DNA from: Agapetus fuscipes
Taxonomy: Eukaryota; Arthropoda; Insecta; Trichoptera; Glossosomatidae
NCBI GenBank assembly: GCA_951799405.1
Contig: OX637339.1
Span: 16,368,001-16,432,000 of the forward strand
Length of the DNA: 64,000 bases
Reading direction: 5' to 3'
Under the pieces are notes generated by a model. That model made no database searches, had not been told where the DNA came from, and worked only from the letters and a program-made list of their open reading frames with translations. The translations under genes and the position numbers were made by a program. Shown piece by piece: positions 43,812 to 55,679 of the stretch. Each line of letters begins with the position of its first letter. Position 1 is the stretch's first letter.

Positions 43812-43916
43812 ACCGAATATCGGTAATATTTGTATGAAGATCTGTCAATCCAATATGGCCGCAAGTGAACAGCTGATTAGTATTCATACAAATGTTACCG
43901 ATATTCATTAGGTAAT
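43812..43916. repeat. Short inverted repeat
   Basis: taccgaatatcggtaatatt, tgtatgaa mirrored by ttcatacaaatgttaccgat, attcattaggta. Possibly a very small MITE. Confidence 0.55.
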
Positions 43917-44036
43917 TTTGGATGTTCTTAGTAGTCCTTTGGTTCTCTTCGCTTTCTTTCTAGCTTCTACACCGCAGGTAATCAAAGGTCTTACACATGT
44001 TTTATTTATGCGTATTTGTCTGTCCATTCTCATATC

Positions 44037-44283
44037 GCCACCATAAAGGTGAAACTGAATAAGTGCAGATTCACTGATTTGAGCAATCGTTGATTAAACC
44101 TTATATTGGGTGCAATTTCTCATAGTAAGTGAACTAATTATAAGGCAGTGCTCATGAAACACTACTAAACTACAAGATTTTCCCACATTTTTAGTGTTTT
44201 TTTAGAAAATAGGGAAAAAGTGCATTTATTTAAGAAGCCTACGTTAGCTTCATACGTCAATTATTCAGTTTTACTTTTAAGGT
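44037..44283. repeat. MITE-like element E, copy 2
   Basis: Same order of blocks as 91-331: ccataaaggtgaaactgaat, gattcactgatttgag, catagtaagtgaactaatta, agtgctcatgaaa, and right end cagttttacttttaaggta. Confidence 0.55.
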
Positions 44284-44667
44284 ACCGATATGCTTGTTTT
44301 CCATATTGAGTAATTCACGCATCTTGGAAAAAGTAACTACAGAGGTTGTTGTTTTTTTTCAATAAGGTTACGAACAACGTATGAACATAGCCTAAGATCA
44401 TCTGTAAATACCGATACATCTGATAGATACTAATTACATAAGCTACTAAGCTGGTGTAAGCGTGGCACCATGCGCTCGCTGCACAATGGAAGAAGTCCTT
44501 GACCCAGCTGTCTTGCAACTTGCCACTTACTTAACTACTAACCAGCCATCAACTCTAATTACTGAGGTACATAGAGCTGATGTAACAATATTGTTAGATG
44601 CATTTATTGCATAACAATCAATGATAACAATGAATAAATCTGCGGTCAGCTAAAATGCAATCTGTCC

Positions 44668-44850
44668 GGTCGATAGCTCATTTGGTAGAGTACTTGCATT
44701 GCATGCCGTGAGTTTGAGTTCGAATCTCACCGAGGTTGACAGAAATGATTTCTCGTTTCGGTGTTTATTTATACCTGCAAAATAAATTACAGGCAATGTA
44801 TACTCAGCCTTCGAAAGACTAAAAGGGTTGGCGTAAGGCCCATGCTGTAA
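44668..44850 (+). repeat. SINE1 copy
   Basis: cggtcgatagctcatttgg, gagttcgaatctcaccgagg, then body to ggcgtaaggcc. Internal deletion after gccttcgaaagac. Confidence 0.65.
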
Positions 44851-45260
44851 AAACTTGATTCACTTTTGCTAATAAAACCCGTGTTTCAGGGAAAGGCGGC
44901 AGGAGTAGAAAGGTGAGATTTGGTTTATTTTGTAAGTACACATGCAGCATGTGTAAATTGCCAACTTATACGTGTCTGCTTGTGGGCATGTATCAAACAT
45001 ACATACTGTAACTGTAACTCTGTCGCCATTCCGCTAGGGGTGGCCAGAACCTCTGCAGAGCTGTCTCCATTTCTTCCTCTCCAGACATACATCTTTCAAT
45101 CCATTTATATCCATCACCCTTTTCATGCATTTTCTTCGTTTACGCGCATTTTGTATATCCCATTCTTTCACAATCTCTTCAATCTGATCACTCCACACTA
45201 CATCTTAAATGATAATCGTTTTTTTTAAATATATTTGCAACTTAGATTATAAATAGATAG
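44851..45260 (+). repeat. LINE-A 3' end with an inverted LINE insert
   Basis: The LINE-A frame is broken at about 45003 by 200 bp (ctgtaactgtaactctgtcg, gccattccgctaggggtggc) and resumes at catcttaaatgataat. The insert, read on the minus strand, resembles the LINE-A C-terminus (RKKW). A similar insert is in the 59265 copy. Confidence 0.55.
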
Positions 45261-45289
45261 GTATCGACTTGTAGAACGTGACATAATCT

Positions 45290-45525
45290 AAATCTAAGTT
45301 ACAAAGAAATGTATCATTTGAGATTCATATTAAATGCATTCCCACAAACAGACAATTTCGCGCTCATACATGCCCATCACAAAACTCAATCTCAAATGAA
45401 CATAAGCCCTGCAACTCTTGCCGACCTTCCCTGAAATTTAAGGGGTGACATTGGCAAAGTGAACCATTTTTTACAGTATGGGTGGTCAGCCTCATACCAA
45501 CCTATAAGTCAAGGAACCTCGATCG
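45290..45525 (-). repeat. LINE-A 3' end
   Basis: tctaagttacaaagaaatgt to ataagtcaaggaacctcgat. The bases beyond (cctcgatcgtgtaaatag) mirror those next to 23363. Confidence 0.65.
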
Positions 45526-46028
45526 TGTAAATAGAAAAATGTATGGAAGATGTGACAGCATCCCTAGTGGGTGATTTACTTTTTATACATTTTTTAGATT
45601 CGCGCAATTTTCACACACATCATCTGACATTTCCTTTATAATATATTTTTTACTTAAGGAATAAAGCGAAAAACATGAAACCACATTTTTTTTCTATAAT
45701 TGTTATGAAAAATAGAAACCAACTACTTGTACCTATTGTAATATTAAATCTAATCTAATTTATTATCAAAATAAAAATAATTTAATTAATGAAACCTAAA
45801 ACCGCATTTGATGTGTGTGAATGAAATGACTTCACAAGGAAAAACACATTTATACAAATAATTGTGAACTCAAAGTATAAAGTAAATATTAAGTATAAGG
45901 CCCGGTAGTTTCATCGTTAGCATAGCGACTTTATACTGAATGAAAAAGGACGCACTTATGTCAAACGTGTGGGTAGCTTTTTTTATCAGTTTAAAGTCAC
46001 GTAAGCTAACGTTGAAAATACTGAGCCT
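45526..46028. other. Unannotated AT-rich region
   Basis: Nothing recognised. Confidence 0.4.
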
Positions 46029-46029
46029 A

Positions 46030-46392
46030 AGTATTAGCAACTAAGCTACATATATACTGAAACTTTTCGCCGCGTTGTCCCCGAAAGATTCGCATATGGC
46101 GAGTAGAACCTATTTATTTTTACAGCGTAGCTTCCGAAGGGGTCGCATCTGGGATGGCGGAGCCTTTTTTACGGGTAAGAGGCCGTCCTTACGCCAACTA
46201 TATAAATAGAAAAGAAGGTTTCCCAGCTCCCGAGGGGGCTGGCACTAATTTCTGGTGAAGGCTGAGCACAATTTGCCGGTGTTTTATTTTGGATTTGAAA
46301 TAAACACCGAAACCGAAAATAATTTGACGACACAAAATCGAACCATCGCTCTCGCTATAAAATGCAAGAATTCTACCAACTGAGCAATTCAA
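46030..46392 (-). repeat. SINE1 with a small 3' duplication
   Basis: The 3' region (cgccgcgttgtccccgaaag, tggcgagtagaacctattta) is followed by a second partial version (gaaggggtcgcatctggg). Head complement ends ctgagcaattc. Confidence 0.65.
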
Positions 46393-46479
46393 TAATAATG
46401 CACTTTTCTTCCAGCGTAGTCACGCGAGGGGTGCAATACTTGACCAGACACATCATAATATGAGTTTGACATGCCTGAT

Positions 46480-46655
46480 GATAACGTTTTGATGATTGCT
46501 TTAGAGAGCCGAAGACAAGCAAATGATGCCAGAAATTTGCTCGTTTTAGTGCATTTCAGAGCTTTCCATGGTGCTCTAGCTGTCTCATATGACGATGAGG
46601 CAGTTGATTTCAGGCCAGAGGACCAGCAACTGAAAATGCACGCGCTCCAAACATT
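46480..46655 (-). pseudogene. LINE reverse-transcriptase C-terminal fragment
   Basis: The minus strand encodes TMFGARAFSVAGPLA, a stop, then NQLPHRHMRQLEHHGK, the same family as 7640-7966. Confidence 0.6.
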
Positions 46656-46767
46656 GTGTTAACTCTTCTTATCGGTTCTTTAATCCGTGTTTTGGCTAAA
46701 TACACAGTCAGGCAGATGACTGGGTGGACTCCTAGGAGTTTAACGCAAGAGGAAGACAAAATATCAA

Positions 46768-47034
46768 CATTACGTTCCCTCAGTGCTCGTTTGGCTTATC
46801 TACAATTTGATTCAAAGATGACCTTTCAATGAAATTGTCTTGAGAATCGCAGTCTACATAATCTGAGCTAAGAAAAAAACGTAAAACACGATAATTTGAG
46901 AGTTGTTTTCAATCTTTTCATAACACGATTTCTAGTTTTCATAAGACACATTGGTCCAGTACGCATATAAATATAAAAAATTGCTAATGTGAAATAACCT
47001 CTGATGGACAACGACAAACAAGCACTAAGGGGAC
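46768..47034. repeat. MITE M, divergent copy 4
   Basis: Left end cgttccctcagtgctcgttt; right complement cgtccccttagtgcttgttt. Interior shared with copy 3 (gacctttcaatgaaattgtc). Confidence 0.62.
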
Positions 47035-47084
47035 GTCAAGACAATTTTATAGGGTTGTGTCGGCTTTTTATACCTGCTGTCTAT

Positions 47085-47605
47085 CTTATCTAATCTAATC
47101 TAAGTTGCAGAGATATGTAACATTGGGGATTCACATTACATGCAGTCTCACAAGCAGACACGTACAAGTTCGCGCTTGCGCATGCCGCATGTGATCCTAC
47201 AACACAAAAACCAATCTCAAATGGACATACACCCTGCAATTCCTGCCAAATTTCCCTGAAACAGGCAAATGTGACAAACCTTTCCAATGTCACCCCTGTT
47301 TCAGGGAAGGACGGCAAGAGTTCGCTCCCCCAGTTCTTGTTTATCGTATACGCCAATCTTGTCAAATATGACCTTTTCATGCAGTTGTCTTATGAATCAA
47401 ATTTTACACAATCTGAGCTAAGAAAAACCGTAAAACTCGATAATGTGAGAGTTCTTTTAAATATTTTTTAAATAAATTTCTTGCTTTCATAAGACACATT
47501 GGTCCAGTACACATGCAAACATTGCTCATGTAAAATTTTCTCAATGGCGTATACGATAAACAAGAACTAAGGCAGCGAGTTGCAGAATGTATGTCCATTT
47601 GAGAT
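47085..47605. repeat. LINE-A inverted pair carrying MITE M
   Basis: A minus LINE-A piece (47085-47270, tail complement first) meets a plus piece (from caatgtcacccctgtttc at 47285). The plus piece is split at aag|agtt by MITE M and resumes agttgcagaatgtatgtcc. Confidence 0.65.
47323..47577. mobile_element. MITE M, copy 2 (255 bp, 4-bp target duplication)
   Basis: Flanked by agtt at 47319-47322 and 47578-47581. The undisturbed LINE-A sequence (ggcaagagttgcaggg) shows the exact empty site. Same length as copy 1. Confidence 0.84.
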
Positions 47606-48159
47606 TAGGAACAAGCACTAAGGCGCCGTTAAGACAATTTTATAGGGTTGTTAGCTTGCTGTGTTCGGCTTTTATTTGAATATTGTCCAACGACAAAATG
47701 TTAATACACAATTCAGGTATTTGATGTAATATTTGTGATGTATGTCATATTGTTATGATTACATTACGAGTATGTGCGTTATATTACCTTATATTCCAGT
47801 ACATGCAGGGTGCATTGTAATATTGTCATTGTTCTGTTATTATCTAACCGCGAGTATGTGTGTGTGTGTGTGTGTGTTAGGAAGGGAAATCATATTACTA
47901 TTGTAAAATCCGCTTCTTGTGTAAAAATTACAAACAAAAATGCATTGGCGTATTGCAAGCATATCAGCTGTTGCAGCGGTCATTTAAAGTGCACCGAGTA
48001 CACAACAAATCTAGGTAATTGGGCAGCGCGTGTAGCATGAGCGGGAGCAGTGGGATGAGCGTGTTTACATTCTGCCTTGCTCACTTTCCTCTCGAAGTTG
48101 CAAATATTTATTACTCGTAACATGTAAGATTCCTTAACTTTAAAAAAATTAAAATTAAT

Positions 48160-48420
48160 TGGGTTGATTTATTTGGTGAGCGTTGTTTTTGTGTGTATCA
48201 CACCTCAAGAGCCCTCTGCGAGCTTGGTCGTCGCTGTAGAAAGCGCCAACTCTCAAGCAAGACCCAGTTGCTGTAAGGCTGGATGGACCTTTAGTGACCG
48301 GTCTTTGGTAAAGGTATATGAATTAAATATAAATGGTATATTTTTTGTGCTCCGCCGGGATTCGAGCCCATAACCTTCCATTAACGAGTCCGAAGTGTTA
48401 CCACTGGACTACGGACGGGT
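48160..48420 (-). repeat. SINE2 copy
   Basis: Tail complement tgagcgttgtttttgtgtgt, cacacctcaagagccctctg; head complement ccgggattcgagcccataac, accactggactacggacggg. Confidence 0.78.
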
Positions 48421-48835
48421 CAGGTTGATATGAGGTTGAAAATTCATTCTGTTAAAAATGGTTCACTTCGCCAATGCCACCTGTGTTACGGGGAAGGTCG
48501 GCAAAAGTCGCAGGACTTATGTTGATTTGAGATCGGGTTTTAGAATAAGAACTTATACGTGACTGCTTATCGAAATGCATTTAATATGAATCTTAAATGG
48601 CATATATCTTTGCAACAAAGATTATAGATAGATATAGATTATTCAAATTGAAGGCATGCCCACAAGCAGACTCGAGTAAGTTCGCGCTTACAAATGCCGC
48701 ATGCGTACTTACAAAATTATAATCCAAAACTCAAATAAACATCAACTCCACAAGCCTTGTCGACCTTCCCTGAAACAGGGGTGACATAGGAAAAGTGAAC
48801 CATTTCTACATACTAACCTATTTAGTCAAGGAACA
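48421..48835. repeat. LINE-A pair, plus (48421-48640) and minus (48645-48835)
   Basis: Two diverged copies meet tail to tail, attatagatagatatag between them. The minus one ends tttagtcaaggaac. Confidence 0.6.
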
Positions 48836-49165
48836 AAATATTATACAGAGAAATGGACAAGAAGCTAACTGTAAAACAAATTTTAATCGTAGTAATTTTT
48901 TTTTTTTTGGTTGAATTAAAATGCAGTTGCCGCACTGCCTAAAAAAGAGTGAAAAAATGTGAAAAATATGCATAGAAAAATACACGCGGTAAATGTGTGT
49001 GTACACAATGCGGCATGCCCATACAATTACATGGAAATAATGACAAATGACATGTGACGCGGACGCAAGGTATGTACAGATATTACACACAGTTTCTGTC
49101 TGTATGCAGGACGGACAATCGTAGCCATTATTTTAGTGTAGTATACACACCGTTCATTCATTCAT

Positions 49166-49892
49166 ATCGACGGTTAAAAGGCAGTAGGGCATAAGCGACA
49201 TTTAGGTCAAAAATGAGTTATGAATGCTATCCTACTTGGAAATTTTCCGCTCTTTCTAACGCGCTAACTCCCATAGCTCTACGATGATTTTTTTTGTGTT
49301 GTTTATGCCCAATCAAACAACTGCGTTTCCGAAGTATGGTTTTGGTGTAACCGACAAGATCTTGGCCTTTTTTGTCCTAAAGGCGCTTGTGACATAACAA
49401 AAAATCATACAACATCGTAAAACCACATTAATAGGAATTTTAGATTTAAAAAAAATGTAATTTGTCATGTATGTTCCTTGACTTATAGGTTGTTATGCGG
49501 CTGACCACCCATACTGTAAAAAATTGGTTCACTTTGCCAATATCACCCCTGTTTCAGGGAAGGACGGCAAGAGTTGCAAGGCTTATGTTCATTTGAGATT
49601 GGGTTTTTATATTGTAGGTCCACATGCGGCATGTGTTAGCGCGAAATTATACATATCTGCTTGTGGGAATGCATTTAATATAAATCTTAAATGATATATA
49701 TCTTTGCAGCTTAGATTAGAATAGGAATGCCAATAAAATCCTTTATTTTTTTTAATTTTCGACCTGTTTTGATTTTGAAGATATGCTAAAAAAAAAAATT
49801 ATAGCATTTTTCTGCAATCTCAAACTTTAAACTGCTCTCCTGAACAATTTAGTTTATGTCGCTTATGCCCTACTGCCTTTCAACTGTAGATA
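49166..49892. mobile_element. MITE D, copy 1, split by LINE-A
   Basis: Inverted ends about 35 bp with ttaaaaggcagtagggcata and ataagcgaca, matching 57113-57544. A LINE-A insertion lies at 49439-49719. Confidence 0.72.
49439..49719 (+). repeat. LINE-A 3' end with 9-bp target duplication
   Basis: aataggaat at 49430-49438 and 49720-49728. The empty site is seen in MITE D copy 2. The copy reaches further upstream than most (aaaaatgtaatttgtcatg). Confidence 0.82.
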
Positions 49893-50214
49893 TCTTTGCA
49901 ACTAAGATAAGTGTATTCTTTAGTTTCATCTTTTCTGTCAAAAATCAGTCGATCAGCTGGTGTTTAGCACGTTCTCGTATCGCTCCCAGGAGGTCTGTGC
50001 GGAGTGTGGACCACCCATGACATTCCACATTAGAGACCTCTCACACAATCATTATTTGGTATTATCATAAAAACTCGCCGTGAACTACAAACACAGCTCT
50101 CGTACAAACAAACACAGAGAGCAAACAGACCGACGACCGGCGTGTTACAGAACATACACGATGCCTACATACAGGATCTCGCAGCAAGAAGAGACTGTTA
50201 TAAATACGGTTTTA

Positions 50215-50455
50215 AGACCGATCCATAGTTCAGTGGTAACACTTCGGACTCTAAATGGAAGGTTATGGGTTCGAATCACGGCGGAGCACAAAAAATATAC
50301 CATTTATATTTTCAAAATTGCTGCTCGCTGGGTTGAAAAATCCATAAACCGTTATCAATGACCGGTCACCAAAGGTCCCTCTAGCCTTACAGCAACTGGA
50401 TCTTGCCTGAGAATTGGCGATTTTTGGAGCGACGACGACCAAGCTCGTAAAAAGG
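50215..50455 (+). repeat. SINE2 copy lacking its tail
   Basis: gaccgatccatagttcagtg, gggttcgaatcacggcggag, then ctggatcttgcctgagaatt to gaccaagctcgt. A SINE1 head follows at once. Confidence 0.7.
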
Positions 50456-50910
50456 TCGATAGCTCAATTGGTAGAATGCTTGCATTCCATGCCGAGAGCA
50501 AAGGTTCGATCTCAAGGCTTACTCAGCCTTCACAAGAAATAAGACCAGCCCCCCCGGAAGCTGGGAAACTCCCACTTCAACTGAAAGTGGCTAGTGTGCG
50601 GCCGGTCCCCTTATCCGTAAAAATAAATAGATCCCGAATCGCTGTCACATTCAATGTCACCCCTGTTTCAGGGAATGTCGGCAAGAGTTGCAGGGCTTAT
50701 GTTCATTTGAGGTTTGGATTTTATTTGTAAGTACACATTCAGCATTTGTAAGCGCAAACTACACGTGTTTGTGGGCATACATCTGAGAGCTTTGAATGAA
50801 TATATCCTTGCAACTTAGATTATGGATTATAGATTATCGCCACATGCGACCCCTTCGGGGATAACGCAGGCAAGAAGTTACACTATATGTGTAGCTAAGT
50901 TGCGTTTTTT
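50456..50910 (+). repeat. SINE1, LINE-A and SINE1 3' end in series
   Basis: SINE1 with internal deletion (50456-50632), LINE-A 3' part (50640-50838) and a SINE1 3' block (50839-50910, gccacatgcgaccccttcgg). LINE-A probably landed in the SINE. Confidence 0.6.
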
Positions 50911-50924
50911 TAGTTGCGTTAACA

Positions 50925-51110
50925 ATATTTATTATGAAGACCGACTGACAAAAAAAAGTGAACAAGGGAATGTAATAGGTAAGCGTGGAAGGGGAAGACC
51001 TAGGAAAGAATGGATTGGGTCAGATAAGTGAGATTGCGAATGAATGGAATCTACAGAGTGGAAACGAGAGGATGCTCATACCAACCTACAAGACAAGGAG
51101 TACATATTGC
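50925..51110 (+). pseudogene. LINE-A reverse-transcriptase C-terminal scrap
   Basis: Codons for EDRLTKKSEQGN, KRGRGRPRKEWI and, in another frame, SEIANEWN match 58121-58501. Frameshifted. Confidence 0.55.
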
Positions 51111-51159
51111 AGTTATTATTAAATACTATAGTTGTAATAAATAAATAAAACATACCTAC

Positions 51160-51360
51160 ATCTAAATGTAAGCTGCAAAGATATGTATCATTTGAGATTC
51201 ATATTAAATGCATTCCCACAAGCAGACATGCATAATTTCGCGCTTACACATGCCGCATGTGGACCTACAATATAAAAAACTCAATCTCAAATGAACATAA
51301 GCCCAGCAACTATTGCCAACCTTCCCTGAAGCAGGGGTGACATTGGCAAAGTGAACTATA
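51160..51360 (-). repeat. LINE-A 3' end
   Basis: Complement of tail through cattggcaaagtgaac; 5' part absent. Confidence 0.7.
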
Positions 51361-51950
51361 CAATTATGATATTCTTTTTTTTTTGCTGTTTTTATTTTTA
51401 AAACATCCAGGTCACACTTTTGCATTTGCAGGCATATAAATAATTTTATTTATTTATATTACAGATTTCAGTACGCAAAAGAGCTTCAGATAAAAATTAA
51501 ATAAAATGCGTATACGGACTATTTTATTTCCATACAATGAGTCGACCATTAAACGTTGCGATATAGCTTTTATGTACTTTATATTAGGTAAACAACAAAT
51601 TAACTGACCCAGTAGAAAACGTATGAAATTATGCTTTTTATGTTAAAATAAACACAATAAAAATTATGCGAACAGCTAGGATAAAAATATTTTATAATTT
51701 TGTATTGAGCCGATACCTACTATCAAGTTAAATTGAAAGGCCTCTGTGGTTGAAGGTATAGGCAATCTGCCTACCTTTACCGGTTTTTTTACACTGCCCG
51801 GATAAGGTCGAGATACGGTCGTGAAATGTATGGGATTTCCGGTCAAATAGGGTGAAATCTAACATACATCCCCATACATTAGAATTCTGATCTAGCAACG
51901 GACCGGATTGTGTGAACATGGACTTAGTATTAAGATATTGGTCTTGTTCA
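51361..51950. other. Unannotated AT-rich region
   Basis: Nothing recognised. Confidence 0.4.
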
Positions 51951-51954
51951 ACAC

Positions 51955-52155
51955 TAATCTAACCTAATTTGCAAAGATATGTAACATTATGGATTGACAT
52001 TATAAGAAGAAACGTATAAGTTTGCGCTTGCACATGCTGCTAGTGAACCTACGACATAAAAGCCCAAATACCCATTACCATTATAATACCCATTCACCAT
52101 TCAACTCTTGCCGACCTTCCCTGAAACAGGGGTGACGTTGGCAAAGTGATTTTAA
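51955..52155 (-). repeat. LINE-A 3' end, diverged
   Basis: atctaacctaatttgcaaag to gtgacgttggcaaagtg; a small insertion ataatacccattcaccatt is present. A further scrap lies at 52600-52665. Confidence 0.55.
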
Positions 52156-52764
52156 GCACAGTTAACTTCTTATGTTAAAAATCTTGGAAAGGTTGTTTTT
52201 TTTTTTAAATAAATCTCTTGTCAGGCAGTAGCGTGCATTCCATACAGGCACATTTACTATAAGGTAGGCAAATTATGGTAGAAAAATGCATTTTTCGTTA
52301 AAAGTGAGATTTAAAATTGAAATGAATGAATTCATTTGAGATATTAAGATTTGGACGTATTGCTAATGCGTTATTTAAAAGACAGAGTAAAGAAACATTT
52401 ATCCTGAAATGTACTTGACCCAATACACGTGTCTGTTAGCAATACAGGTAAAACATACCAGAAAGGCCAGCATGTTTACTTCCGTAGAAAAAATGTAAAT
52501 CTTCACACCGGTACGATGTTCTCATTACAGAGAGGTAAAGGTAAAAATAATATGGTTCTCTGATCGAAAACGTTTTCTGCAAGTGTAATTACAAAATAAA
52601 ACAAAATCTCAAATGAAAATAAACTCTGCAACTTTTGCCGCCCTTCTCTAAAACAGGGGGATGATTTTTGGTAATAAAAGTACCTACAGCTAAATAGGGA
52701 TTAAAGTAAAATATATACAAACAATATCAAAGTTTTTTTTTCCAAATAATTTCTCACTTCTTGA

Positions 52765-52940
52765 CAAACCCTTCTCATACTCGTCCTATATGTATGTGCC
52801 AGAAGAACCCACAGCACATGGATGTTCATGCCAAGCTAGTATGTATTTTTTCAAGTGGCGGAAGACCCTCGCTTGAAGTAAAAGCAAAGGCAAGACAAAA
52901 CAAGAAACTCTAGGTCGGAGGCGTGCCCATGGCGTCGATG
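52765..52940 (+). repeat. Repeat B
   Basis: tatgtatgtgccagaagaac, agcacatggatgttcatgc, gacaaaacaagaaactctag, gcgtgcccatggc; same order as 60067-60238. Confidence 0.6.
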
Positions 52941-53540
52941 TGACTGAAGCTAATAGCATACCTCGGGTGGCATTCATTTTGGGATTTTTGCTAGATCATG
53001 AAGAATATAATAAAAATAACTTTCAGCTACACAGAAAACATGCATTTCTGTGCCTACTAGTGAATGGTGAGGCCTGCATTGATAGTAGGTGGCGGCTGAT
53101 CTCGCCAACGGAAAATGGCTGCAATTTTAATTGCATCGTTGCCAATCGCTAAACAATAGAAAATATAAAAAAAATGTTGGCAACACAATGGTAGGATATT
53201 ATAGTGCATTCAAGTTTTAAAAATCGAACGATGCATATTTTTTTAATTTCACAAAGCTACCACGTGCTAATTCCAACTAACCAGTTACAAATGGAAAAAA
53301 ACAAACCTACCTATTTATAGAAAAAATTAAGTAGGTAATATTTTTAAGAGATGTGCAGGTAGATTTTTTCTTTCGTGTCGTTTCCGCACACTTTAATTGC
53401 GTATTTGTACAAATAAAATACTAAAAATAATCTCTATTTACAATTTACACATACGGCATACGACTGCAGACCATAAAAATTGTTGTGTGATTCAAAATAA
53501 ACATGATTTTCACGAAATTTTTTTTTTTCTCATTTTAGGT
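52941..53540. other. Unannotated AT-rich region
   Basis: A 70-codon open frame starts at 52940 but has no recognisable features. Confidence 0.35.
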
Positions 53541-53544
53541 TTAT

Positions 53545-53795
53545 TCCTTGACTTATAGGTAAGTATGAGGCTGACCACCCATACTGTAAAAAATGGTTCA
53601 CTTTGCCAATGTCACCCCTGTTTCAGGGAATGTCGGCAAGAGTTGCAGGGCTTATGTTCATTTGAGGTTTGGATTTTATTTGTAAGTACACAATCAGCAT
53701 TTGTAAGCGCGAACTACACGTGTTTGTTTGTGGGCATACATCTGAGAGCTTTGAATGAATATATCCTTGCAACTTAAATTATAGATTATAGATAG
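53545..53795 (+). repeat. LINE-A 3' end
   Basis: Subgroup ending ctgagagctttgaatgaata like 50640 and 1076; tail attatagattatagatag. Confidence 0.75.
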
Positions 53796-54274
53796 GTATA
53801 CAATAAATATTTTTAATATCTGGCAATACTGTGAAAAAAAAAAAAAAAAAAAGGAACACGTTTTTTTAATCTACCCACACTATCGCACGCGTCTTTCGAT
53901 TTGAAAATGGAATCATGGTTTATACCTATCTGCTTCCTTCAGGCGGGTTACTTCGATTTTCAAATTTGGAACATGTTTTTTTTTTAAATCATTTTATGGT
54001 TGTTTACGCGATGAACTGTTACCGGCCGGCTTTTTAGGTACTGAATAAACATATTTTAGTACTTTTTTTTTTGGGAAAACGCCCGTACTTTGGAAGGGAG
54101 CGCCTCCCAAGCGACGACCGCGCAGTTTGAACGACTCGAACCGACTGAAACGTAAGTTGGTGCGATTGTCAACTTTGAAACCCATGCGAAGTGTTCAGTG
54201 TTAACAAAATCGTTCAAACAACCTGTAAGAGAGGATTCACAGTTGCGGAAAAAAATCCATCTATCATCTTTTTT

Positions 54275-54597
54275 TTTTTTTAAGAAATCCTGTGCGGGAG
54301 ACTCCCTAGATTCTAAAGACTCTAGGGGTCTATGACACTTGTTGTAGTGCCGCAGAGGTGTACGAGCTTGGTCGTCGCTACAAAGCGCCATTACTCAAGC
54401 AAGACCCAGTTGCTGTAAGGCTGGATGGACCTTTGGTGACCGGTCATTGGTAAAGGTTTATGAATTTTTCAACCCAGCGAAGAGCACATTCGAAATATAA
54501 ATGGTATATTTTTGTGCTCCGCCGAGATTCGAATCCACAACCTTCCATTTACGAGTCCGAAGTGTTGCCACTACGGACTACGGACCGGTCCAAGTTG
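54275..54597 (-). repeat. SINE2b copy, full length
   Basis: T-run, aagaaatcctgtgcgggaga, tgtacgagcttggtcgtcgc, through head complement cgagattcgaatccacaacc and ctacggactacggaccggtc. Confidence 0.8.
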
Positions 54598-54639
54598 CAA
54601 AGATCGGGGGCGTGCATCCTATACAGGCACATGTGTCTA

Positions 54640-54935
54640 ATATCTAATCTAATCTAAGCTGCTAATCTAATCTAATCTAATCTAAGCTGCAAAGATATAT
54701 ATCATTTAAGATTTATATTAAATGCATTCCCACAAGCAGATATGTATAATTTCGCGCTAACAAATGCCGCCTGTGGACCTACAATATAAAAACCCAATCT
54801 CAAATGAACATAAGCCTTGCAACTCTTGCCGTCCTTCCCTGAAACAGGGGTGACATTGGCGAAGTGAACCAATTTTTTACAGTATGGGTGGTCAGCCGCA
54901 TAACAACCTATAAGTCAAGGAACATACATGACAAA
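54640..54935 (-). repeat. LINE-A 3' end inserted next to an older LINE-A tail
   Basis: taatctaatctaagctgc occurs, then (taatc)n starts again before aagctgcaaagatatat. The copy is close to 16568 and 57766. Confidence 0.75.
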
Positions 54936-55249
54936 TTACATTTTTAAAATCTAATAATAGGTAGGCAATATATGGTAAAACACCATTTAGGCTTGATTTT
55001 TAGGTTTGAAATTGAAAATTTAAGTTCGATTGGAGCCATCGTTAGCACAACAGTCAATTTCAAATCAGTTGTTTTAAAGGAATGGGAGAAAATAGTTATT
55101 ATGAAATGTATTGGCCTATTATACTCTTTTATACATTAACATTCTAAATTCATATAATAAATGTATGCCCACAAACAGACACGTGTAAGTTTACACTTAA
55201 AAATGCTGCACAAGTACTTATGAATTAAAATCTAAACCGTTTGGCGATT

Positions 55250-55530
55250 CAGGACCTATTTATTTTTACGAATAAGGGGGCTGACCTCACGCCAACAACA
55301 TTAAGTGGGGTTTCCCCAGCTTCACATGTACTAATTTCTTGCGAAGGTTGAGTAAATCTTGTCGGTTTTTATTTTGTGAGTGAGCGCGAGTTGGTGTGAC
55401 GCTGGATGGACCATTGGTGACCGGTCTTGGTAAAGGTATATCAAGTTTTCAACCCTGCGAAGATGGTCATTTTTTTTTGCTTGGCCGGGATTCGAGCCCA
55501 CGACCTTCACTAGACTATAGATTGGTCATT
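55250..55530 (-). repeat. SINE1 and SINE2 remnants
   Basis: 55250-55378 is a SINE1 middle (cctatttatttttacg, cttgcgaaggttgagtaaa). 55380-55530 is a headless to head SINE2 with internal loss (gctggatggaccattggtg; gggattcgagcccacgacc). Confidence 0.55.
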
Positions 55531-55564
55531 GAAATATCGAATAATAAAAAAGGATAACACATCA

Positions 55565-55640
55565 GACGTTTGAGACACTGGAGAGTTTCTTTCCGGGATC
55601 TGTTGCCGTGGTCTGTGGGAGCTTCCGGACGTATTGCCCA
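55565..55640 (+). repeat. Terminus related to the 5.6-kb hammerhead element
   Basis: tttctttccgggatctg, gtggtctgtgggagcttcc, ggacgtattgccc correspond in order to the complement of 5670-5735. The GAAAC box is lost. Confidence 0.5.
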
Positions 55641-55679
55641 GTCTTTATATATATATCAGGCTTATTTATTTTTAATTGC

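Noticed and set aside
47856..47878. GT microsatellite as a regulatory element
   Set aside because: A plain (GT)n run with no associated feature.
54056..54391. 111-codon minus-strand frame
   Set aside because: Its first part is SINE2b tail and the rest has no recognisable feature.
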